This document shows positions 10,386 to 21,573 of a stretch of DNA of 64,000 bases, piece by piece (position 1 is the stretch's first letter; each line of letters starts with the position of its first letter). The DNA is taken from positions 28,112,301 to 28,176,300 of the forward strand of contig NC_063170.1 of the NCBI RefSeq assembly GCF_023159225.1, read 5' to 3'. Both the position numbers and the translations under genes were made by a program. This DNA is from Perognathus longimembris pacificus. Taxonomy: Eukaryota > Chordata > Mammalia > Rodentia > Heteromyidae. The notes below the pieces were generated by a model that saw nothing but the letters and a program-made list of their open reading frames with translations, was not told the DNA's origin and made no database searches.

Positions 10386-10933
10386 AAAGATGGGAAACAG
10401 GCTAGGAATATGGCCTAGTGGCATGAGTGCTTGACTCATATACATGAAGCCCTGGGTTCAATTCCCCAGCACCACAGATATAGAAAACAGCCAGAAATTG
10501 GATGTAAACCAACTGAACAACTCATGGGGACGGGGGGGGGGGGGGGAAAGAGGGAGGTGGGGAAGGGGGAGGGGGGAATGAGGGAGGAGGTAACAAACAG
10601 TACAAGAAATGTACCCAAGGCCTAAGGTATGAAACTGTAACCACTATGTACATCACTTTGACAATACATAAGAAAAAAAGAAAATATCTTAAAATGACTA
10701 TCTTATAATGACTATCTCTGACCTACAAAATTATGAATGCTTAAAATTTTAAAAGATTAATAAATAATTTCTATAATTAAAAAAAGAAAAGAAAAGAAAA
10801 CAGCCAGAAGTGGTGCTGTGGCTCAAGTGGCAGAGTGCTAGCCTTGAGCAAAGAGAAGCCAGGGACAGTGCTCAGGCCCTGAGTCCAAGGCCCAGGACTG
10901 GCAAAAAAAAAAAAAAAAACAAAGATGGGAAAC
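10386..10933 (+). mobile_element. IDL-Geo SINE split by an L1 insertion
   Basis: The SINE begins at 10399 and ends at 10920. Its duplication aaagatgggaaac is at 10386-10398 and 10921-10933. The left monomer (10399-10496) and right monomer (10795-10920) are separated by an L1 insertion. It belongs to the older subtype (atacatgaagccctggg). Confidence 0.92.
10482..10809 (+). mobile_element. 5'-truncated L1 3' end with 3' transduction
   Basis: Inserted 10497-10794 between duplicated copies of agaaaacagccagaa (10482-10496, 10795-10809). 10503-10673 matches the L1 3' UTR terminus at 58905-59065, including a G-rich tract (15 G at 10532-10546) and tgtacatcactttgacaat. A weak A-rich end at 10664-10682 is followed by ~110 bp of non-L1 DNA with its own AATAAA (10759-10764) and an A-rich tail. 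That order is the signature of read-through transcription and 3' transduction. Confidence 0.8.
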
Positions 10934-11512
10934 TGACTTTAATGGAAATTTTCAAGTAGAGAGTATAATTACAATGTTGCATAGAATTATGAAGAAAGGA
11001 TAAGAATGAAAGAAATTCCTATGACAGGGATAAGACCGGAAATTTGAGAAACATTTCTTATTAAATGTTCCAAGAACATAGAAAATAGAACAATAAACAT
11101 CTGGTTCACAGTGCATAGGTTCAATAAGCCTCACCATTTGGGGATGTTTGTCTCAGATTATCTACAGAATAAGAAATAGAAACTTGCAGACATAGTTGAA
11201 AATCACCTTGTATCTTTTCCCTTTAAGATTCTCCTTCTTCTTACTACACACCCTACCAACTGAGCAGCTTGTGATAGAAGACTCAAGAAGCAACTGAGAG
11301 GTGAGAAAACAAGGAATAAAGGCAATTATAGAAGAGAGAGGACAATTCAAGAGGCTTTCTCCTAGTAACCAATTCAATTTGAAGAGAAATTGCTTAAACA
11401 AAGGAGAAAAAAGAGGAAACGAATAAACTTGGGGCAACTCCTGGGTTCGTAGGCTGGATTACAATTTTTCCAGCAATAAAATTAATGAAACATATAAAGT
11501 ACAGAAAAATAG
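10934..11512. other. No recognisable feature
   Basis: AT-rich; nothing identified. Confidence 0.4.
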
Positions 11513-11740
11513 ATCTGGGTGCTGATGGTTCACACATTCAAACCTAACTACTCAGTAGATGAATATCTAAGGCTCACAGTTTGAAGCCAGCTCAAGCAGA
11601 AATCACTGTGAGATTCTCATTTCCAATCAATTAGCAAAATGCTGCAAGTGGAACTGTGGTTCAAGTGGCAGAAGGCTAGCCTTGACAAAAGAGCCAAGCA
11701 AGAGCACAAGGCCCAGAGTTCAAGCCCCAGTACCAGGACT
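11513..11740 (+). mobile_element. Composite B1/tRNA-like SINE
   Basis: B1-like left part (ggttcacacattcaaacc, actactcag) then the tRNA-like right unit (ggttcaagtggcagaaggc; gagttcaagcccc). Diverged. Confidence 0.8.
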
Positions 11741-11954
11741 GTGGTCCTGGCCTCACACCATGTATGGGTTTCTGAACTTGATCACTTACAGCCTCTGCCT
11801 TCATGTGTCTAATTTCTTTCTTTAAACAACATTTAAATGAAGTGTCTGAGGAGGTTGATTACCATAAGGGAAATGAGGGAGATACAGAGCATGTGGCATT
11901 TGGGATTTGAACATCCCAAGGTTTCCTTGTATCTCATTCTCACCAGAGTCAGCT

Positions 11955-12330
11955 ACTGTCATCTTGATGAACATTTGCTGATCTGATAGGCAAAGAATAG
12001 TTCCCATACTGTTGTTTAAATTTGCATGTCTTTGGTTATATTGGAAGTTGAACATTTTTCCATATGTTTGTTTACTGCCTTGCATTTCTTACTTTGTGAG
12101 TCATCTGTTCATGTCCTTTGCCCATCTATCTCATTCAGTTTAAATGTTTTCATAAGTCTTAGAAGTTTTTTCTACAACAAATGTATTAAACCAATGTCAT
12201 GTGGCTACAAATAGTGTTTTCCTGGTTGTTTGCCTTTTCATTTGGGTTTTGAGTTTCATTTTTGTTTTACATACTCGTTCATTTAAATTTTTCTGCACTC
12301 AACTCCTAAGCATGGTATGCAATGTCCTTT
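11955..12330 (-). mobile_element. Ancient L1 fragment (ORF2 3' region)
   Basis: The antisense pattern (aatttgcatgtc...ggttata; gaacatttttccatatgtttg; catctgttcatgtcctttgcccat) is characteristic of the C-terminal part of old mammalian L1 ORF2 on the minus strand. No open frame survives. Confidence 0.65.
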
Positions 12331-12784
12331 GGGATCTGATTCCTTTAACGTCTCCTCTGTCAATACATCCCACAGAAATGTGTGCTGTAAGCTACCTCTC
12401 CCTACATAAATACAAAAGGCTGTCTCATACTCCTAGGACTGAACACATCTGCCCTAAACATCCATTCCACGCTCACCAACCAAGATAACTTCTCATCTTT
12501 TCGGATCTGGCTCAAGCCTAACATCTAGGCCAGTGTACTGTAGGGGGTCCAGCCAGAGCATGTGCTCAAGATAGGAAGAACTGGGCCTGAGTCCTGATCC
12601 ACTGTCTGCTAGCTACATTTGTCAATTGACTTAACTGCCTAGGTCCCCAGTTCTTTTAAATGAGAAAAAAAAATAATGCTTCCTGAAAACAGTATGACTC
12701 AGAATTTCACTCATAGGTATATGTATGAATGTTCATATACATATATATATATATGCATATATGCACTAGGGAACTGAAGACATA
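12331..12784. other. No gene; short (TA)n tract
   Basis: Non-repetitive apart from a (TA)n stretch at 12737-12762. Confidence 0.5.
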
Positions 12785-12904
12785 CTTCTAGCTCTTAATG
12801 GTCCAGTTGCCCCCACCAAAAAATGCACATGTTAAAACCCCCATGGTGATGGAATTAGGAGGCAGGATCTTTGGAAATTAACTATGTGATGATTAAAGAA
12901 GATT

Positions 12905-13123
12905 TTGCCAGGCACTGGTGGTTCATACCTGTAATCCTATCTACTTAGGATCTGAGGATGACAGTTCAAAGCCAGCCAGGGCAGATATATACAAGAAGAT
13001 TCTTATCTCTAATTAATCAGCAAAAGCTGAAAGTGGAGGTGTGGCTCAAGTGGTAAAGCTCAAATATTAAGAAAGTCAAGCATGAGTTGTATGCACATAT
13101 GCGTGCATGCACATGCGTGCACA

Positions 13124-13159
<36 letters not shown>
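12905..13159 (+). mobile_element. Composite SINE with (CA)n tail
   Basis: B1-like part from ccaggcactggtggttc, tRNA-like part from gtggctcaagtggtaaagc to about 13085. The tail has become a GC-A/CA microsatellite (pure CA 13120-13159). Confidence 0.8.
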
Positions 13160-13162
<3 letters not shown>

Positions 13163-13169
13163 CCAGACT

Positions 13170-14916
13170 ACTAACAGCCCTTTCTTTTTTAAATTAATTT
13201 ATTTCTTTATTTTCAAGGTGATGTACAGCGGGGTTACTGTTTCATACATAAGGCAGTGAGTACATTTCTTATCTAACTTGTTACCTCCTCCTTCACTTTT
13301 CCCACCTTCCCCCCTCCACAGTTCCCTCTCCCTCCCCTCACCCGTGTACAGTTGGATTACAGCATATAGTTTTGTAAGTATTGCTGTTGCATTGGTTCAC
13401 TTTTACTCTTTGTCTCTCCACTTTGATGTTTCCCTTCCCTTCCCTAGTTCCAATGAATGTATATACAATGTCCAGGGGACAAAAATCAGTTACAGTGACA
13501 TCAGCGGTAAAACCATGGGGAAGAAAGACAAAAGAAAAAGGTGTAATTTCACACGATACATTGAAAATAACAACAATGATAAACCACTTATTTCCATAAT
13601 TTGGAGTTCATTTCACTTAGCATCATCTTATGTGTTCATAGGTACTAGCTATTGCGCTATTATGATCTTCTGATAGGACTATCCTAGACATATATTAATT
13701 ATTACCAATGAGGGAGACCATGGAGTCTATGTTTCTTTGGGTCTAGCTCACTTCACTTCGTATGATTTTTTCCAAGTCCTTCCATTTTCTTATGAACTGG
13801 GAAATGTCATTCTTTCTGGTAGAGGCATAGAATTCCATGGTGTGTATGTACCACATTTTCTTTTTTTTTTTTTGCCAGTCCTGGGCCTTGGACTCAGGGC
13901 CTGAGACTGTCCCTGGCTTCTTCCCGCTCAAGGCTAGCACTCCGCCACTTGAGCCACAGCGCCGCTTCTGGCCGTTTTCTGTATATGTGGTGCTGGGGAA
14001 TCAAACCTAGGGCCTCGTGTATCCGAGGCAGGCACTCTTGCCACTAGGCTATATCCCCAGCCCCTGTACCACATTTTCTTGATCCATTCATCTACAGAGG
14101 GGCATCTGGGTTGCTTCCATAGTTTAGCGATGGTAAATTGTGCTGCAATGAACCTAGCTGTTCTGGTAGCTTTAGTGTCTTCTTGCTTGTAATCCTTTGG
14201 GTAAATGCTCAAAAGCAGGGCTGCAGGGCCATAAGGGAGCTCTTTGTTTAGACTTTACAAACTAAAACTAGATCCTTATACATTACCCTGCACTAGTATC
14301 AATTCCAAGTGGATCAAAGACCTTGAGGTAAAAACAGAAACCCTGAAACACTGCAGGAAGGAATAGGAGAAACTCTTGGGTTCCTTGGCACGGGTCAAAA
14401 CTTTCTTAATAAAGGCCCCAAAACACAACAAATCAAAGAAAGGTTGGACAAATGGGATTGCATCAAACTGCAGAGCTTGCAAGATAAATAGAATGCCTTC
14501 AGATTGGGAGATCTTCAATGGCCTATTCAACAGACAGGGGCCTCATATCTAAAATATATGTAGAACTCAAAAAGTTAAGTTCCCCTGAAACTAATCTTCA
14601 AAGAAACAACTGCCTTCTTAATAAATGGGTTAAAGACCTAAAGAGAGACTTATCTGAAGAGGAAACAAGAATGGCCAAGAGACACATGAAGAAGTGCTCA
14701 ACATCACTGCCCATAAAAGAGATGCAAATCCAAACAACATTGAGATTCCACCTCACTCCAGTAAGACTGTCCATTATCAAGAAATCTAATAACAACGGGT
14801 GCTGGTGGGGATGTGGCCCAAAGAGAGCCCTACTACACTGTTGGTGGGAGCGTAAACTTGTTCAACCACTCTGGAAAGCAGTGTGGAGGTTCCTCAAAAG
14901 ACTAACAGCCCTTTCT
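13170..14916 (-). mobile_element. L1 with twin-priming inversion and 16 bp TSD
   Basis: The duplication actaacagccctttct lies at 13170-13185 and 14901-14916. From 13186 (T run, i.e. antisense poly(A)) to about 14241 the element reads on the minus strand: 3' UTR with a C-rich block (13300-13345), then the ORF2 C-terminus. From about 14246 to 14900 it reads on the plus strand: the adjacent upstream part of ORF2, ending where the 3' part begins. An inverted 5' segment abutting the TSD is the product expected from twin priming. An IDL-Geo is nested at 13863-14064. ORF2 fragments contain stops; not functional. Confidence 0.88.
13847..14080 (-). mobile_element. IDL-Geo SINE, young subtype, inside L1
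   Basis: Body 13863-14064, duplication tgtaccacattttctt at 13847-13862 and 14065-14080. It interrupts the ORF2 C-terminal region of the host L1, so it is younger. Confidence 0.95.
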
Positions 14917-15095
14917 ATCACAGTGAGGATACCATCTACAACCAGAAAAGAAATCCCCTTAGATAATGTATATCCTAGAACCTTGTATATTTGATTTCTC
15001 AGCATCCAGAGAAATCAAAGTAGGGAGGCACATTTTGTTATTTAAGCTACCCAGTGTGTGGTGCTTTCTTATAATAGCTGAGCAGACTAACACAA

Positions 15096-17034
15096 TGGCC
15101 AAAGGCTGTTGGATGCCTGCTCAAAACTGGACCACTCATAAGAAACAAACCTCGAGTGATGGGCCAAGGAGAAGGCAAATCCAAAGAAAGCAAGTGTCCA
15201 ATCTGTCCATCCAGACCTTTCCTCTGACATCCCGCCTTTCCTACATCTTTGGCCTGTCTGGCCAGGAATATTTCCTCAACATTGTTTAAACAAAAAGGAG
15301 AGCTGGTTCTACAAAGATCCAGGAGAAATAAGATGGGATGGCTTTGAAGGCCAAAATCCAATGTTCTGGCTTTTAATTCAGAATAGCCTCTTTCCCCTCC
15401 CACTTCCTGGGTGACCCTTTTCTATAAATTAGTCCCATGAATGGTTTGAGACACAAGCACTGAATTAAGTGGATCATTTTCTATCACAAATTTTTCTTAC
15501 TGTCTTAGTTACTTTACATGCTTCAAAGTCTTTTATTTTTAGTTAACACATTTTTTAAAAAACAGAACTAAAGGCAAATCCTTGCAGAGCTTGTCGGACT
15601 CCTGATGCTTAACTACAGAAAAAATTCCAATGTATTATTTATATCCAGATATCCTGCAGCTGAATTTCACAGTTCCTTAGCTGAAAAAAGTTTAGATCTC
15701 TCTGCATAGCCACTTGTTCTCTCCCATCTTCTATTAGTCTGTTAACTCCTTAAAAATGTGATCCTCTTACACACCAGAGATCCTAATCCATGTTAACATC
15801 TCTCTGCAGTTCACCAAAGAATCAAAAACAAATGTATCTGAAAATTTTTCAACCTGTATATACACATGCTAAGTAGAGAACAAACTATCAGCAATGCCCT
15901 GGGTTCTGACTAAATTGTTGCCTTGCATTCTAGGGACAAGAAAGGCTTGGTTTAATAGCATCTACAATGGGTGAATTTGTGCTCCTAAAATCAATTATTA
16001 AACTCTTGAGTATACAGTGAATGTCAGAGAGAAATCAACAGACCCAACCTCAAAATCTTCAAGCTAATTAAAAGCACAGAAGCAGAGAGGTCTGGCAGGA
16101 GGCTGAGCCTACTCATACAGAAGCATCCAGATGCTAGGAAGAAATCAAGCTGGCCTGCAAGCAGAGATAGTCAGGATCCACCACCCAGAAGCAAGACTAG
16201 GACACAGAGGAGGAAGTCAGGAAGTCTCTTCCCTATAAACTGATTTCCTGATGGTTCTTTAGGTTTGCCTGTTAATTTTCCAACTGTGAATGGAACAGAG
16301 TGACCCTCACTTTCTCAATGCTGGAGATGGAGAGGGGAGGGAAGAAAAAATCAAAGCACACCACTTTGAAGAATGGATTCACTCTAGGAGAGATACATTC
16401 ATCTAGCCATGCTTCTGACCAGAAGGTAATTTTTTTCCATCAATGTGACCATGTGATGTCCACATCATTTCAAGAACAAGAACAGCAATAGCTCAAGTGG
16501 AGGCCAGCAGTAGTTAGTGGTTGCTTGGAACTCTGAATTCTAAGAGTCTAAAATTTTATACTGGGGTTATAGGACATTCTAGGAAGAGCACTAAAGGCAA
16601 GGGTTTAGGAGCTCCTTTCCTTCCCTACCCAGAGGTGTCTCTGCAAATCCATGAGATCCAGGCTCTGGAACCAGCTTGCACTCAGCACCAGAAGATGAGA
16701 GCAAGTTGATTCATGTGGAGTGTATCTCAGGGAGGTTTGTCTCGTACTCAGTGACTCAGAACATTGCTGCAGGAGCTAGAGGCTGGAGAACTTCTAATGA
16801 GGCACTGGATGAGAGTGGAGAGGACTCATATACTCAAGGACTAAGAGTAGAGGAGTTTGGCTACAGAGAACAGAGCCTAAGAGGAGAGTATACCAGATGT
16901 AAAAGGAGATTCCTGTGGCCACTGTACCCTACACAAAAGCAGGATAATCCCCTGGGATTTAAGGGTTCACAGGCACAGTTGGTTGTGATGGTACATAGGA
17001 GGCTTTGATGGTAGATGAGTGGGTGAATATCTTC
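15096..17034. other. No recognisable feature
   Basis: About 1.9 kb without recognised repeats, RNA genes or coding exons. Short frames (e.g. 15047-15403 minus, 16676-17008 plus) have no domain, signal peptide or membrane segment. Confidence 0.4.
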
Positions 17035-17264
17035 AAAAGGAGGATGGATGGGCTGGGAATATGGCCTAGTGGCAAGAGTGCTTGCCTCCTACACATGAAG
17101 CTCTTGGTTCGATTCCCCAGCACCACATATATGGAAAATGGCCAGAAGGGGCACTGTGGCTCAGGTGGCAGAGTGCTGGCCTTGAGAGGGAAGAGGCCAG
17201 GGACAGTGCTCAGGCCCTGGGTCCAAGACCCAGGACTGGCAAAAAAAAAAAAAAGGAGGATGGA
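17035..17264 (+). mobile_element. IDL-Geo SINE with 14 bp TSD
   Basis: Body 17049-17250, duplication aaaaggaggatgga at 17035-17048 and 17251-17264. B box ggttcgattcc is intact; scattered private changes suggest intermediate age. Confidence 0.94.
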
Positions 17265-17394
17265 GATTTGGCCATCTCTGCCAAGGGTTGTGGAAGTGGG
17301 TAGGAAAGGACTGGGTCCTGAGTCATCAAAGAACATTATGGAGGAGTGAAAAGACACCATAACCACACTACTACTCTTATTCTAGGAAGGGTAA

Positions 17395-17575
17395 TATGAC
17401 ATCTAGCACTTGTTAAGCACTTATTTTGAAGCAACATACTAAACACTTCATGCTTGTCTCATTTAGTCTTCACAAAATCCCCAACTTGTATTTTTATTCC
17501 ATAGTTTAGATAAGAATCTGGAAGCACAGAAGGATTAAGCAACACATCCAAAACAGCACAGATAGGAGATTGCCC
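17395..17575 (+). mobile_element. MIR SINE
   Basis: Recognisable ancient mammalian MIR: gcacttgttaagcacttatt, then catttagtcttcacaaaatc, and gaagcacagaaggattaagc near the 3' end. Confidence 0.75.
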
Positions 17576-17649
17576 AACAGACAAGAGAACATGAGTATTC
17601 ACCCTCCCCAAATCCCCTACTGTTGTTGTCTCCAGCCAGAGCTCCTCCT

Positions 17650-17845
17650 GTAGAAGAAACTAGAAGCTGGTGGTTCATCCCTGTAATTCTACTCAGAAGG
17701 CTGAGATATGAAGATTATATTTTGAGGTCAACCTCAAACAGGAGTGTAGGAGTCCTATCTCCAATTAACCATCTGGACATAGAGGTGTGGTTCAAGTGAT
17801 AGAGTGCCAGCATTGAGAACACTGGCCTAGAGTTCAAGCCTCAGC
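17650..17845 (+). mobile_element. Composite B1/tRNA-like SINE
   Basis: Left B1-like part (gctggtggttcatccctg) and right tRNA-like unit (gtggttcaagtgatagag; agttcaagcctcagca). The tail continues into CA/GT and purine-rich simple sequence. Confidence 0.8.
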
Positions 17846-17975
17846 ATGTGCGTGCACATGCAGCACACACGCGTGTGTGTGCAAACACACACAAAGAAAA
17901 AAGACGAAGGAAGGAAGGAGGGAGGGAGTGAAAGAAGGAAGGAAAGAAAAAAGGAAGACGAAGAAGATTATGATG
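17846..17975. repeat. Mixed (CA/TG)n and purine-rich simple repeat
   Basis: Alternating CA/TG to 17893, then GGAA/GAAG-rich to about 17975. It sits directly at the 3' tail of a composite SINE. Confidence 0.9.
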
Positions 17976-19872
17976 ATATAATGATGGTGATGATGCCTCT
18001 AGAGACCTTGTTTCTGTATTTCTTGTTCACTTTACTGACTGTCCCCTACCTCACCCTCAACCCCAAGCCATGATCCACTGGGCATCCCTCACAACCTAGT
18101 GGCCTGAAAAAGAAGGCTCTATCCACAGTTCTACACTAGAGGCAGATCCCGAAGCTGGCAGAGAGGCAGAGAGGAGATCCCTTAAAGGAAGATGGATGCA
18201 GCAGAACCGATTATGGACACGTGAGAGTAAGAAATGCACACCTGGGTGTGGATGCAAAAGAGCCTGAAACAGAGACAGAGATGAAAGTTGACTTCCTAAT
18301 TCCCCTCTGTTCTTGCCTTGTTTACCCTTGTCTCCCTCAAGGTCGGCCCCTTCCCTGAGCCCAGCACCTCCTACAGGTGTCCTGAGCACCCAGGGTACTG
18401 CGGTCTTTGTGGGGCACAGAGATATGAGGTATGAAAACAGAGACAAAGGGAAGCTGCTGACAAGCAGAAGAGACCCAGGGAAGGTTGCCATGATGGCCTG
18501 AATGAACAAACTTAACTCCTTTCAAATTGGGTAGCCAAGAAAAAAAAGTCTCCAAATTACCCATCCATGAAGGACCGTTCAGCAACAGCTGTCAGGATGC
18601 CAGGCATGGGAGGGGTAAGGGCATCCACGGTCACTGAGGGCCACACACAGCAGCACCCTGCTTAGAGCTTGGGGAAAACAAAGCCCATCTTCTTGTGTGC
18701 CTACCTCACTGGCCTGCTGGGAAGCAGCCCGTGCTTTCCAAAGCTCATTGCATTTTTATTATTTGTACTTCTATTTGCCTCCCTTTGCCTTATTTTTTTT
18801 TCATTCTGTCTCCAGGGCTGTTGGATTCAGAAGTGAGGGAGAAAGATGTGCGCAAGTGGAGCCAGAGGGTAGCAGAAGAGGTACAGGGAGAGGCAGAGGC
18901 CTTGGGAAGTGGGGTGTGATGGGTGACCTGCAAGAGTGTGGAGTCCTGGCCTCTGCATCCAGCAAGGCTACTAAGCCATCCTTCTGCCCCGGGCACAGAC
19001 TGCCCCTGGATAGAAAAGGGAATCCATATTCCTTCAGGCAGACACAGCCTGTGAATGGATGGCTTGGTGAATCTAGCAGTTTTTCTAAGCTGTTTGTCTC
19101 TTTTTGCTGGTTTCTCATACAATGCAAAATGTATACAACTCTATGTGCCAGTTCTGTTCAGTCTAGTCTGTAATCTTTAGTCCATGCCTGTTTCCCCATC
19201 TGCAAAGCAAGGGAATAACAAACAGAAATAAGGGTGAAACAAATGTACATGCCCCAGGGCTATTTTGAGGAAAATGGAAATGTGACAGAGAAGAAACTCT
19301 GGGGAGTGAAATATGAAGTCAGTCTAGTCAGTTATCGAGTAAGAGGCAGTAGCTGTCATGTCTCCAGCAGAATTAGGGACGGCTTCTTGTGACTGAGACC
19401 TGCTGGCTTCTTTCTTCAGACTTCTGAGGCCCCTGTGCTGAGCCATTTGTTTTTATAATAAATAGAGGAAATGTCCAGTACACATCCAAGTTCTGGAAGA
19501 AATTAATCCCTTTCCAGGTCTTAGGGAAAATTCTGTTCAGAAGGTTAGGGCTACCCTGTGGTCAGCTCAGATCCCTTCACACCTTCTATGTGATCGACCT
19601 TGTTTATGACATCCACAAGGTATGGCTATCCATAGCTTTCTATGACAGAGTGTATAGAGGTCGAAGATTGAAAAGACTTTCCCATCTCCATCAGGGTGTC
19701 CTTGCAATGCTGGAAGGGATTTCATCTCTAGACAGTCCTAGGGTGTTTCTAAGTACCCTGGAATTACTTACAAAATTTTATCTATGTGTGATGTGTGTGT
19801 CATTACAGTAAGAGGAGGAGAACCATTACTGATTCTCAAGAAGATCTTCAGCCTCTAAAAACATTAAGAACA
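17976..19872. other. No recognisable feature
   Basis: Moderate GC, no recognised repeat or gene. Overlapping open frames on both strands at 18096-18585 and 18695-19173 look like chance; none shows a domain or consistent start. Confidence 0.4.
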
Positions 19873-20085
19873 AGGGAAGAATGTGGTGACACATGTCTGT
19901 AGTCCAAGCTGTGTGAGAGACAGAGGTAAAGGATTGTAGTCTAAGGCTAGCCTCAGGTAGGAAAACCCTATCTGAAAAATAAACTGAAGTAAAAAGGGCT
20001 GAGGGCACAGCTGACATAATGAAGTACCTGCCTAGCCAATGAAAGTTCCTATGTTCACACTTCAATACCACAAAAAAAGAAATTT
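19873..20085 (+). mobile_element. Old B1 plus ID-type SINE pair
   Basis: A diverged B1 (gtggtgacacatgtctgtag) to about 19990, followed by an ID-like monomer (gggctgagggcacagctgac ... cacttcaataccac) and an A tail. Confidence 0.65.
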
Positions 20086-20189
20086 AAAAAATTAACAAAT
20101 AGAATCAGTAAACAAGAGCACATACCTACATGGACCAAAAAGTCTATATACGAATGCATAAAGCAGGCAGGTGAAGAACGAGAGGTGTA

Positions 20190-20515
20190 TTGGTCACTCA
20201 CTGCTTCCCTCTAGTAGAGCAAAATAGTGGTGGGATTGACTTATAAAAAGGTAAGATTCATGTAACTCATATTTCTGGAGGCTAGTTCAAGACCAAAGGA
20301 CTCCATCCACAGCTTGGGTCTCTCTAGACTGGGAAGTATGTCATGGCAAGAGCACATGGTGGAACAAACTGTTTATATCACAATCCTGAAAACAGAGAGA
20401 AATTGAGAGATTGGGGTCCCTCCATCTCCTTTGAGAACTCTCTCCCAGTGACCAAGTTCCCCCTTATGCCTGCCACTCAAAACTTCCATACTTCCTAAGA
20501 CCAGCACACTGGAGC
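20190..20515 (-). mobile_element. MaLR-like LTR fragment
   Basis: The antisense pattern gacttataaaaaggtaag ... tttctggaggctagttcaa, ending ctctcccagtgaccaagttc, resembles the MaLR-type LTRs at 33045, 51690 and 12785. Diverged; family tentative. Confidence 0.45.
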
Positions 20516-20522
20516 TCAAACC

Positions 20523-20638
20523 TTTTTGAAATTTTTTAATATTTATTTATTGTCAAAGTGATGTACAGAGAGGTTACAGTTTCATATGTTAGGCCTTGGG
20601 TACATTTCTTGTACTGTTTGTTACCTCCTCCCTCATTT
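20523..20638 (-). mobile_element. L1 3' UTR terminus
   Basis: Matches the antisense L1 end at 46710-46800 (gtgatgtacagagaggttac, catatgttaggcc, cttgtactgtttgttacctc). Truncated where it meets the next SINE. Confidence 0.8.
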
Positions 20639-20823
20639 GCCTTGTATACATGAAATCTTGGGTTTGATTCCTCAGCATCACATATATAGAAAATGGCCAG
20701 AAGTGGCGCTGTGGCTCAAGTGGCAGAGTGCTAGCCTTGAGCAAAATAAAAGCCAGGAGCAGTGCTTAGGCCCCGAGTATAAGGCCCAGGACTGGCAAAA
20801 ACAAAACAAACAACAAAAAAAAG
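20639..20823 (+). mobile_element. 5'-truncated IDL-Geo SINE
   Basis: The left monomer lacks its first ~35 bp including the A box and begins near ccttgtatacatgaaatc; the right monomer is complete. It abuts the oppositely oriented L1 end with no spacer, and I find no clear TSD. Confidence 0.85.
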
Positions 20824-20902
20824 AGTGCTCACATGCACCTTTGGGGACATCCATCCAAGCCAGAGCAGAAGGGACTGGGTTGGAAAGCACATCCAAAATT
20901 AA

Positions 20903-21133
20903 AAACAGGTGAGGATGGATCACACCTGTAGTCCTAGCTTCTCTGGAGACAGATCTGAGGATCACAGTTCAAAGCCAGCCATGGCAGGAAAATCCATGTG
21001 ATTTTTATCCTCCAATAAACTACTCAGAAAAAACTGGAAGTGGTGCTGTGGCTCAAGTGGTAGAGTGCTATCCTTGAGCAAAATGAAACCTGGGAACAGC
21101 ACCCAGGCCCTGAGATCAAGTCCCAGGACCAAC
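20903..21133 (+). mobile_element. Composite B1/tRNA-like SINE
   Basis: Good copy: B1-like part with gatcacacctgtagtcctag, tRNA-like unit with gtggctcaagtggtagagtg and gagatcaagtcccagg. Confidence 0.9.
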
Positions 21134-21134
21134 A

Positions 21135-21175
<41 letters not shown>
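21134..21175. repeat. (AC)n microsatellite at SINE tail
   Basis: Pure AC run directly after the composite SINE terminus (caacaccacacac). Confidence 0.97.
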
Positions 21176-21189
21176 ATAACAAGTCAAAT

Positions 21190-21525
21190 GCCAATAGATT
21201 GCATCTATAATACTAGTTACCCAGGAGGCTGAGATCAGAGGATCAAACTTTGAAGCCAGACCTGGCAGAAAAATTCGAGAGTCTCCTTCTCTAAAATAAC
21301 TAGCAAAAGGCCAGGTTATGGACTGAAGGAATGTGTGGCTCAAGTGGTAGAGTGTTAGGCATGCACATACAAGCCAAATGAGCATGAGACACTGAGTTCC
21401 TGCCCAAGTACTATCACCAAAAAGCCAGGCTAGATATTTGAGTCAAATGGTAGAGCACCAACCATGAGCAAGCAAGCCAAGTGAGAGCACAGGCCAAATT
21501 CCATCCTGGAACTGGCACAAATTTA
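21190..21525 (+). mobile_element. Three-unit composite SINE (B1 + two tRNA-like units)
   Basis: B1-like unit 21190-21290, tRNA-like unit to 21420, then a second tRNA-like unit (agccaggctagatatttgag, tcaaatggtagagcacc, ctggaactggcac) to 21525. The extra right-hand unit is absent from the other composites. Confidence 0.75.
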
Positions 21526-21573
21526 AAAAGTAATAATAATGAAAAGAAAATTGTATGACAGTTTGAAGCAAAG

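Larger units (their letters stand above)
12785..15095 (+). mobile_element. MaLR-like LTR interrupted by later insertions
   Basis: The 5' part (12785-12900: tgcccccaccaaaaaatg, gatggaattaggaggcagg) and the 3' part (about 14917-15095: ttatttaagctacccagtg ... gactaacacaa) resemble the two ends of one MaLR-type LTR. A composite SINE (12905-13085) and an L1 (13186-14900) separate them. No ERV interior is seen, so it is a solo LTR. The family name is tentative. Confidence 0.5.

Noticed and set aside
16959..17366. 135-codon minus-strand frame, and similar frames over other IDL-Geo copies
   Set aside because: The same peptide pattern recurs at 4130, 8791, 42323, 60714 and elsewhere because it is read from the IDL-Geo SINE; not a protein family.
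18096..19173. Several overlapping 100-158 codon frames on both strands
   Set aside because: They overlap in conflicting frames, mostly begin at non-ATG codons, and show no domain, splice pattern or signal.
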